From positions 215,064 through 279,063 of the forward strand of contig CAZOVB010000002.1 in the NCBI GenBank assembly GCA_964583095.1: 64,000 nt of DNA, given 5' to 3'. Made by a program: the position numbers and the translations under genes. The notes beneath the pieces are model-generated. The model did no database searches and had not been told where the DNA came from. It was given only the letters and a program-made list of their open reading frames with translations. Positions 17,899-23,709 of the stretch are shown piece by piece. Origin of the DNA: CAZOVB01 sp964583095 (GTDB lineage: Bacteria; Planctomycetota; Phycisphaerae; SM23-33). Position 1 is the stretch's first letter; each line of letters opens with the position of its first letter.

Positions 17899-18423
17899 TC
17901 AGGCTCCGGCTTCGCCGTTGGCGGGGGGCATGGTGAAGGTCCGCTGGGCCAGTTCCTTGTCAAGCATGAGGATTCCGTAGCCATTATCGCCGACCAGCTT
18001 GAACTGCTCGAGAATGCCCTCGGCGGTGGCTTCCTCTTCCACCTGCTCATCCACGAACCACTTGAGCATCGACTCGGTGGCCGGATCGTTTTCATCCCGC
18101 GAGAGCTTCATCAGGTCGTTGATGCAGCCTGTGATATGCTGCTCATGGCCCAGGGCGTCCTTGAAGGCAGCCGTGGCGGAATCCCAGTCAGCCGGCGGAG
18201 CGTTTAGCTGGTCGAGCTCGACCTTTCCGCCGCGTTCGAGGATGAAGTCGAAGAACTTGGCCGCATGGACCTGCTCTTCCAGGGCCTGGCAACGGAACCA
18301 GCCGGCCACCCCGGTGAGGTTTTTGGCCTCGAAGGCGGCTGACATCGCCAGATAGAGGTATCCGGAGTACATCTCTTCGTTGACCTGCTTGTTCAGGGCG
18401 TCCTGCATTTTCTGAGTGAGCAT
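17899..18423 (-). CDS. ftnA: Bacterial non-haem ferritin
   Basis: 174 residues from the ATG at 18423 (GGAAG 8 bases upstream). It matches FtnA-type ferritin: LNKQVNEEMYSGYLYLAMSA in helix A, the ferroxidase segment LEEQVHAAKFFDFI (ExxxH), the helix C/D acidic residues, and the WFVDEQVEEEA segment. It oxidises and stores iron in a 24-mer shell in the cytoplasm. It is first in the operon ferritin, ferritin-like, flavodiiron. A TATAAT and a TGAGAA-type dyad lie about 140-160 bases upstream, indicating Fur/PerR-family control. Confidence 0.95.
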   Translation of the reverse strand: MLTQKMQDALNKQVNEEMYSGYLYLAMSAAFEAKNLTGVAGWFRCQALEEQVHAAKFFDFILERGGKVELDQLNAPPADWDSATAAFKDALGHEQHITGCINDLMKLSRDENDPATESMLKWFVDEQVEEEATAEGILEQFKLVGDNGYGILMLDKELAQRTFTMPPANGEAGA

Positions 18424-18562
18424 CGTAATCGACTTCCTTTCTTTCTGTGTTGCGCGGGCGGTCCCTTGGGGACCCGCGCCTCGGCCACGTCGGGCACGTT
18501 TTGGCATGTTGGCGACCTTTCCTGCAAACCTGTCGTTTCGGCGGTCTGTGGAGGCTTCAAGA

Positions 18563-18583
18563 TGAGAATGTTTCTCAATTATA
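18563..18583 (-). promoter_or_regulatory. Ferritin-operon promoter with PerR/Fur-type box
   Basis: Minus-strand TATAAT at 18578-18583 directly abuts a perfect dyad at 18563-18577, TGAGAA, 3-base spacer, TTCTCA. The dyad covers the predicted start site. The same motif with one change lies at the perR promoter (23342-23356). The -35 is weak. Confidence 0.65.
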
Positions 18584-18612
18584 CCCCTGCTGCCGCCGCT
18601 TTCCAGAATGAT

Positions 18613-18981
18613 TTACCATAAACCATGCCGGTTGCAGAGGATCCTCACCTGGGCCGGTTCGGAGCATCCGACGAATCGCGCCTCGGGTTCCCGGCCTGGC
18701 TGGAGATACTGCTGATGCACCTGCTGTGCATCGAGGACCTCGATCCACTGGATAAAGTGCTTGGCGTCCATGGGGTGTCCGGGGTCGCCCACACGCACTT
18801 GAACGGCATCGGGATTCACTTCCACGCGGACTGCGTGCTCCTGCGCGTCGCCCAGCGCCCGGGGAGAAAGCAGCGTCATCGGCTGGCCGCAACAGATCGG
18901 CTCGCCGGCCCCGGCGTCAAGAATCTCCGCGACGATCCCACAGACACGGCACTTGTAGATTTCCTGTCTCTGGACGGACAT
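18613..18981 (-). CDS. dfx: Desulfoferrodoxin (superoxide reductase, two-centre type)
   Basis: 122 residues. The N-terminal desulforedoxin domain has YKCRVCG and ICCGQPM, giving the four cysteines of centre I (C11, C14, C30, C31). The C-terminal superoxide reductase domain keeps the Fe(His4Cys) ligands: H49, GHPMDAKHFIQW (H69, H74) and CNRHG (C116, H119). The conserved Lys next to the first His (EKH in known enzymes) reads QEH here. It reduces superoxide to peroxide without making O2. It is last in the operon TIGR02757, permease, thioredoxin, Tpx, Dfx (41 bp after tpx). No strong Shine-Dalgarno is seen before the ATG at 18981. Confidence 0.93.
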   Translation of the reverse strand: MSVQRQEIYKCRVCGIVAEILDAGAGEPICCGQPMTLLSPRALGDAQEHAVRVEVNPDAVQVRVGDPGHPMDAKHFIQWIEVLDAQQVHQQYLQPGREPEARFVGCSEPAQVRILCNRHGLW

Positions 18982-19022
18982 AGGCGTCGGGTACTGTGAT
19001 TCGATGGACGCAGTCGGGGGCG

Positions 19023-19529
19023 TTACGACTGCCTGGCCGCGTCGAGGGCAGCGTCGTAATCCGGCTCGTCGGTCATCTCCGGAACGATCTGGGTATATAC
19101 GATCTTGCCTTCCCGATCCACAACAATCACCGCCCGGGCCAGCAGACGCAGCTGCTGGATCAGCAGACCGTACTTGTTGCCGAAGTCGGCATCGCGATGG
19201 TCCGAGACGGCCACGATATTCTCGACGCCTTCTTCCTGGGCCCATCGTTTCTGGGCAAAGGGCAGGTCCATGCTGACGGTCAGGACGACCACGTCGTCCA
19301 TCTTGCCGACCTGTTCGTTGAAGGTCCGCGTCTGGGTCGCGCAGACCGAGGTATCCAAGGAGGGTACCGAAGAGATGATCACGGTCTTGCCGCTGTAGTC
19401 CGAAAGCTTGACGGGACTCAGGTCGTTGCCCACGGCCACGAAGTCCGGCGCTTCCTGGCCGGTCTGAACCGGCTCGCCTGTCAGGGTCAGCGGGTCGCCT
19501 TTGAACGTTATCTCCTGTCGCTGGGTCAT
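19023..19529 (-). CDS. tpx: Thiol peroxidase (Tpx), apparently one-cysteine form
   Basis: 168 residues, the usual Tpx length. The peroxidatic cysteine C63 is in PSLDTSVCATQTRTFNE. In E. coli-type Tpx a resolving cysteine follows DLPFAQ.RF; here the segment is DLPFAQKRWAQEEG with Ala at that position (A97), and the protein contains no other cysteine. The enzyme would reduce H2O2 and alkyl peroxides but must be regenerated through an external thiol. Its start codon overlaps the stop of the membrane thioredoxin gene by 4 bases, which suggests that thioredoxin as the partner. Next gene is desulfoferrodoxin, whose product (peroxide) it could consume. Confidence 0.92.
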   Translation of the reverse strand: MTQRQEITFKGDPLTLTGEPVQTGQEAPDFVAVGNDLSPVKLSDYSGKTVIISSVPSLDTSVCATQTRTFNEQVGKMDDVVVLTVSMDLPFAQKRWAQEEGVENIVAVSDHRDADFGNKYGLLIQQLRLLARAVIVVDREGKIVYTQIVPEMTDEPDYDAALDAARQS

Positions 19530-20086
19530 GTATCGGATCCTTTCGGGCTCTGTTGGTTTTCGGGAAGGTGCTTTTCGATTTCCCGGGCGTATTCCTCTTT
19601 CTCAGCGGCTCCCTCCCAGCTCTGCCTGGGCCGGCCGCCTGCAAAAAGATATACCGTCGGGTATGCCCTAATATGATAGGCACGCAACAAGTCCAAAACC
19701 GCCTCGCTATTCCCGTCGACCTTTACCACCGCGAGCCTGTTGCCGTATTCTTCCTGGAGCTGCATCAACCTGGGAGCCACCACTTTGCACCAGGGACAGG
19801 TGTCGGTGTAGAACTCCACCAGGACGGGTTTTTCGGACTGGAGAACCTGCTGCTGGAACTGCTCGACAGTATCGATACTGGGTATGTCGGCCAGTGCCTG
19901 GCCCCCGGCTGTGTTGAGGAAATACACCCCGACAATCCCGCCGGCCAAGGCACCGATCATCGCGAAGGGCCCGTAGCCGGGCACCTGCCTGGAAGAAGAG
20001 GACCGCTTGATGTAGGTGATAAGCGCCCGCAGAGCCAAGGCGACCACCAGCCCGACCCCAGCGCCGATCAGAACGTTTGTAAGCAT
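19526..20086 (-). CDS. Membrane-anchored thioredoxin
   Basis: 186 residues. Two hydrophobic helices (about 3-25 and 40-58) precede a thioredoxin domain with active site CPWC (C97, C100) and the conserved cis-Pro segment AYPTVYLF. The CPWC variant differs from classical CGPC. Gene overlaps tpx by 4 bases (ATGA) and starts 24 bp after the permease gene, so coupling with Tpx and the permease is likely. With two N-terminal helices the catalytic domain probably stays on one side of the membrane; the side is not certain from sequence. Confidence 0.88.
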   Translation of the reverse strand: MLTNVLIGAGVGLVVALALRALITYIKRSSSSRQVPGYGPFAMIGALAGGIVGVYFLNTAGGQALADIPSIDTVEQFQQQVLQSEKPVLVEFYTDTCPWCKVVAPRLMQLQEEYGNRLAVVKVDGNSEAVLDLLRAYHIRAYPTVYLFAGGRPRQSWEGAAEKEEYAREIEKHLPENQQSPKGSDT

Positions 20087-20110
20087 CAGAAAATCCTGTC
20101 GAAATTCAGG

Positions 20111-21385
20111 TCAAGAAGGTGCCGGCGACTGGTACCCAGCCGCTTCCACAGCTTTTCGAAGCCTGCCCAGGTCCAGGTTCTGCCCGAGCACACGGGCCTT
20201 GCCCTGGCCTACATCCACCTGGGCCGACTCCACCCCTTCAACGTTCATCAGGCTGTCATGGACGCTCTGGGCGCAGTGCCCGCAGGTCATCCCCTCTACA
20301 GCAATTTCCGCAGCCGCGTCCTGGCCCTGCCGGGCAACCCGCCGCGAGAGTCGAAACTTACGAATTCTGGGGGCCAGGACCGCATAGCCCAGCACGTGCA
20401 GAAGGACCACAGCCGAGCCCCACCGAAGAGCGGCTGGGAGCATTGCATCTCCCATGGCGGCCTCGCGGACCTGACCGGCCGGGAGAATGGCATCCAGCAG
20501 GAAGCCTCCGGCAAATGCACATACAAGCATCGACCCCAGATACGCCGCGACCGTCCGCGGGCCCATGACCTTCCAGATCGTCGCCAGAGTCGCCGCATTG
20601 GTGGCCGGTCCGGTCATCAGAAACACCAGGGCCGCCCCCGGCGAAGCCCCTTTCAGAACCAGCGCAGCGGCAATGGGCACCGAGGCCGTCGCACAGACAT
20701 ACACCGGTACAGCCAGCAGGAGCATCACCGCCATGCCTGTCCATCCGGTCCCCAGCGAGCCGGCGAAAAAGTCCGCCGGAACCAGGGCGGTAATGGCGGC
20801 CGAAATGACCAGACCCAGCAGCAGCGTCGGTGCGATGTCGCGGGGCAGATCGATGAAACCGTAGCGAATCGCCTGGAGCCATCGGGGACCCTTGGCGCTG
20901 CTCTGGACAGGTTCGGTGCTTTCGCAGCTATCTCCTTGGCAGGCAGGCACGGGTGCGTTGCCTGCTTCTCTTCCGCCGGTCAGGCCTGCAACCAGTCCGC
21001 CCACGATGCCGCTGATCAGCGCCAGCAGCGGTCGAAAGATCGCATACACAGGCCCCAGCAGGCTGTAGGTAACCAGGATGCTGTCGACGCCGGTCTGGGG
21101 GGTGGAGATCAGGAAGCTGGTGACCGCTCCCCTGCCGGCGCCTTGTTTACGCAGCGAGGCAGAGACGGGGATCACTCCACAGGAGCAAAGCGGCAGCGGC
21201 ACGCCAAAAGCAGAAGCCTTGACCACCTGCCCCAGTCCCCTGCCGCCCAGGTGTCTTTCCACCCATCGGGCGGAGAGGAAGACCGACAGCACCCCCGCCA
21301 CGGCAAAGCCGAAGAGCAGGTAGGGCGACATCTCTCCCAGGACCATCCAGAAGCCCTGAAACAATTCACCGATCTGTTGTGTCAT
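20111..21385 (-). CDS. Permease (PF03773, SO_0444-type) with C-terminal HMA metal-binding domain
   Basis: 424 residues. The membrane part shows the family signature PLPLCSCGVIPV and the mirrored SLRKQGAGRGAVTSFLISTPQTGVDS segment, with about eight hydrophobic helices. The C-terminal 70 residues are a heavy-metal-associated domain with GMTCGHCAQSVHDSL. The SO_0444 group is described as Cu/Zn efflux transporters, and related PF03773 members export arsenicals. The CxxC of the HMA domain favours copper or zinc. The gene overlaps TIGR02757 by 20 bases and precedes the thioredoxin/Tpx/Dfx genes, linking metal efflux to redox defence. Confidence 0.88.
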   Translation of the reverse strand: MTQQIGELFQGFWMVLGEMSPYLLFGFAVAGVLSVFLSARWVERHLGGRGLGQVVKASAFGVPLPLCSCGVIPVSASLRKQGAGRGAVTSFLISTPQTGVDSILVTYSLLGPVYAIFRPLLALISGIVGGLVAGLTGGREAGNAPVPACQGDSCESTEPVQSSAKGPRWLQAIRYGFIDLPRDIAPTLLLGLVISAAITALVPADFFAGSLGTGWTGMAVMLLLAVPVYVCATASVPIAAALVLKGASPGAALVFLMTGPATNAATLATIWKVMGPRTVAAYLGSMLVCAFAGGFLLDAILPAGQVREAAMGDAMLPAALRWGSAVVLLHVLGYAVLAPRIRKFRLSRRVARQGQDAAAEIAVEGMTCGHCAQSVHDSLMNVEGVESAQVDVGQGKARVLGQNLDLGRLRKAVEAAGYQSPAPS

Positions 21386-22190
21386 TATCGAGACCTCGTA
21401 GAATCATACGTCCCAGAAGGTCGGAAAGATCCATTTCCGGGCGAATCCCCCAGCGGGTCAGGGCAAAATCGAACCGCACCGGATCCTCCGGGCAGAGCGT
21501 TCGAAATGCCTCGGTCAATTGCTTCGCCGCCCGGCCGTCGCAGCTCTTACGCGACAACGCCCCCAGGCTCCTGCCCACCCGGTGCATGTGAGTGTCCAGC
21601 GGAATAATCAGTTGCCCGGGGGCCAGAACCTGCCAGTGGCCCACATCCACCCGATCGCGGCGAACCATCCACCGCAGATACAGGTGAAGCCGCTTGCAGG
21701 CCCCACCCCTGCGAGCGTCGGGCAGCAGGTGGCCGCAGATGTCCTCGGGGTCCAGCCTGTCTCTCCAGGCCCCCAGGGCGGCTGTAAGGTCCCCCTCCGG
21801 CTGGGAATGCAGACACCGGGCGAAACCGGCTTCCAGGCTGCCGGATTCCCGGATTTCCCGGCCCATGCCTTCCAACAGGGCGGCGACTTCCCGGCCCGTC
21901 TGGAAACGGTGTCGAAAGCCGGAGAGCTTCGGCGACCAGCTTCCTTCGGGTGCCTCGCACAGGCTGCGGCTGGGGCTTGGGCCCAGAATCGCAAGGACCC
22001 GCCGAACGCTGATAAGAATCTGCTGGACGCGTCCGTAGGCCAGCAAGGCTGCGATGAGCGCGACGAGCTCCCTATCGGCCGGGGATGCGAACTCATAGAC
22101 CACCTCCAGCGGGTCGGGGCTGATGAAGCGGCGCCGATTGTAGCGGCGGTACAGGTTTTCGAGATCCTCTCGGAACGGTCGTAACGGCAT
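21366..22190 (-). CDS. TIGR02757 family protein
   Basis: 274 residues matching the TIGR02757 (DUF2400) family: YRRYNRRRFISPDPLEVVYEF at the N-terminus, a helical middle with LYLRWMVRRD, and LIIPLDTHMHRVGRSLG. These proteins recall the helix-hairpin-helix DNA glycosylase fold by architecture but have no established reaction. First gene of the five-gene operon that continues into the metal permease with a 20-base overlap. No good Shine-Dalgarno is seen before the ATG at 22190. Confidence 0.85.
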   Translation of the reverse strand: MPLRPFREDLENLYRRYNRRRFISPDPLEVVYEFASPADRELVALIAALLAYGRVQQILISVRRVLAILGPSPSRSLCEAPEGSWSPKLSGFRHRFQTGREVAALLEGMGREIRESGSLEAGFARCLHSQPEGDLTAALGAWRDRLDPEDICGHLLPDARRGGACKRLHLYLRWMVRRDRVDVGHWQVLAPGQLIIPLDTHMHRVGRSLGALSRKSCDGRAAKQLTEAFRTLCPEDPVRFDFALTRWGIRPEMDLSDLLGRMILRGLDNDTTDR

Positions 22191-22240
22191 GGAAGGATTC
22201 TACTGCGTCCGGGCAGGGGGGCCAAATTCATCCGCGCAAG

Positions 22241-22280
22241 AGAAAACCGGCGCCGCTGCGGTGAGCAGATCGGCGCCGGT
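22241..22280 (-). terminator. Intrinsic terminator of the perR-rbr operon
   Basis: On the minus strand a perfect 10 bp stem, ACCGGCGCCG with CGGCGCCGGT (22271-22280 and 22246-22255), with a 15-base loop is followed by TTTCTCTT. It lies 32 bases past the rubrerythrin stop. A second, longer pairing (AGAAAACC with GGTTTTCT) makes it potentially bidirectional. Confidence 0.8.
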
Positions 22281-22311
22281 CGGTTTTCTCTGCGAAACGT
22301 CCCCGACTGGG

Positions 22312-22860
22312 CTACTCGAAGCTGATGTACATCTTCTGCTTGGCGCCACAGACGGGGCAGACGCTGGGCAGGTCGCCTTCGAGCGTGTGGCCGCAGACGC
22401 TGCAGATCTGGAGCGGTCCCAGTTTCATGTCGTTGCCTGCGTCGACGGACTTCTTGGCTTTTTTGTACATGTCGGCGTGGATCTTCTCTGCGGCCATTGC
22501 GAAGTTCATGCTGCGGGTAGCGCGGTCTTCCTTCTGCATTTCCGCAACGGCCAGGTAGGCCGGGTACATCTCGTTGATCTCGAAGGTCTCGCCTTCGATG
22601 GCGCCTTGGAGGTTTTCACTGGTCGAGGCCAGCCCGAACCCTCCTCCGGCGTTGACGACGGCCGGGCCGCCGACGTCCTTCATCGCCTGGAAATGCCCGG
22701 TGGCGTGGGCTTGTTCGGCCCGGGAGACGGCGCGGAAGAGCCTGGCGACGTTGGGGAAACCGTCCTTTTCGGCCTTGTCGCCCCAGATCAGATAGCGCAT
22801 GTGGGCCATCGATTCTCCGCCAAAGGCGCTTTGCAGGTTTGCTACAGTCATGTCGTGCAT
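22312..22860 (-). CDS. rbr: Rubrerythrin
   Basis: 182 residues from the ATG at 22860, with AAGGAG 8 bases upstream. The four-helix diiron domain has E49QAH52 and E125KIH128; the C-terminal rubredoxin domain has ICSVCG and VCPVCG (C153, C156, C168, C171). Rubrerythrin reduces H2O2 to water in anaerobes. Placed 49 bp downstream of perR on the same strand and followed by a strong terminator, so the two form an operon in which the peroxide sensor controls a peroxidase. Confidence 0.96.
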   Translation of the reverse strand: MHDMTVANLQSAFGGESMAHMRYLIWGDKAEKDGFPNVARLFRAVSRAEQAHATGHFQAMKDVGGPAVVNAGGGFGLASTSENLQGAIEGETFEINEMYPAYLAVAEMQKEDRATRSMNFAMAAEKIHADMYKKAKKSVDAGNDMKLGPLQICSVCGHTLEGDLPSVCPVCGAKQKMYISFE

Positions 22861-22909
22861 GGAATGCTCCTTATCCTTTCCGAGTACTGACGATGTTTGT
22901 GATTCAGGT

Positions 22910-23329
22910 TCAGCGGATACTGTCCCGGCAGTCGGGGCAGATCCCCGTGAAAACCAGGCAGTGGTCGAAGAGTTCGTAGGAACTGTTGTTCTGTGCTTCC
23001 TGCTGGAGTTGGGGCTTCCAGTCGATGGGAAGGTCCTCCAGCCGGCCGCAGCGGGTGCATCGCACGTGGTAATGGTCACGCGTGTCCCCGTCAAACCGCA
23101 TGGTCTCGCTGGCCGGCTCGATCCGTCGGATCAGACCGTGCTGGCTGAGGACCTCCAGATTCCGGTAGACGGTTGCCAGCCCGATGCCCGGCATCCTGGC
23201 CTGGACGGCCTTGTAGAGTTCTTCGGCCGTCGGGTGGGCCTTGGTTTCCTGCAGCGTCTGGAGAATCATCCGTCGCTGCCGGCTCATTCGGAGCGGTTTT
23301 TGGCCCCGGCGGGGCGAAAGAGTTTCCAT
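22910..23329 (-). CDS. perR: PerR-type Fur-family peroxide regulator
   Basis: 139 residues from the ATG at 23329 (GGAG 5 bases upstream). It has the Fur-family winged helix (HPTAEELY, GLATVYRNLEVL) and the structural zinc site CTRC/CPDC (C91, C94, C131, C134). H32, in HPTAEE, and D80, in RFDG before DHYHVRC, correspond to B. subtilis PerR H37 and D85, the oxidised His and the Asp that distinguishes PerR from Fur. Peroxide sensing is therefore favoured over iron sensing. It heads an operon with rubrerythrin and carries a TGAGAA-type box at its own promoter. Confidence 0.92.
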   Translation of the reverse strand: METLSPRRGQKPLRMSRQRRMILQTLQETKAHPTAEELYKAVQARMPGIGLATVYRNLEVLSQHGLIRRIEPASETMRFDGDTRDHYHVRCTRCGRLEDLPIDWKPQLQQEAQNNSSYELFDHCLVFTGICPDCRDSIR

Positions 23330-23341
23330 GGGCACTCCAAA

Positions 23342-23392
23342 TGAGAACGATTCTTAGGTCTCGTTTATAGGGAATCGCCCGAACCTATGCAA
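23342..23392 (-). promoter_or_regulatory. perR promoter with autoregulatory PerR box
   Basis: Minus-strand TTGCAT (23387-23392) and TATAAA (23364-23369) are 17 bases apart. Downstream, at the predicted start site, lies the near-dyad TGAGAACGATTCTTA (23342-23356), matching the ferritin-promoter box except at one arm position and in the spacer. Confidence 0.7.
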
Positions 23393-23399
23393 GAGATTG

Positions 23400-23615
23400 A
23401 ACTCAAAGACGGCATTTTCTGTGAAAAAGTATGGAAGCCATCGACTGTTTTTTCCGCCTTTGCCTGGGGTTCCGAGGGGTTCGGCCCTGCCGGGGCCCGG
23501 CCCCTAACAGAAGGCCCTGCCGAAGCGTGCGGATCTGCCAACGGTTTTCAACAGGGCTGTTGGTTTTCGTCCCCAAAGCCCAAAGTGCTTTTCCCCCCGT
23601 TTTCAGGGGTTTTTG
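23400..23615. other. Structured non-coding stretch (candidate RNA or leader)
   Basis: No convincing gene in about 300 bases between the perR promoter and the ATPase promoter. It holds a strong imperfect hairpin at 23476-23504 (12 positions, one mismatch, two wobbles), the 10-mer GGCCCTGCCG twice (23483-23492 and 23513-23522), a stem CCAAC/GTTGG at 23538-23563 and a G/C hairpin with T-run at 23595-23614. On the minus strand the loops are A-rich. Direction, and whether it is transcribed, are unknown. Confidence 0.35.
23595..23614 (+). terminator. Possible intrinsic terminator
   Basis: CCCC (23595-23598), 7-base loop, GGGG (23606-23609), then TTTTT. The stem is short. No plus-strand gene lies within 7 kb upstream, so it would only make sense for an unannotated RNA. 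Confidence 0.35.
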
Positions 23616-23630
23616 CTCACAGATTTGGGA

Positions 23631-23659
23631 TTGACTCGCCGAAGTAAGAGCAGGACAAT
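23631..23659 (+). promoter_or_regulatory. Sigma70-type promoter of the HTH-ATPase gene
   Basis: TTGACT (23631-23636) and GACAAT (23654-23659) are separated by 17 bases, 50 bases before the ATG at 23710. Confidence 0.6.
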
Positions 23660-23709
23660 GATGCTCCTTCGTTGACCCCCTAACTCCCATCGCTGGGCAA
23701 GGATGCTGC

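Noticed and set aside
23387..23647. An 86-codon plus-strand frame upstream of the HTH-ATPase
   Set aside because: It lacks a ribosome site, overlaps the perR promoter and strong hairpins, and has an atypical composition; a non-coding interpretation is preferred.
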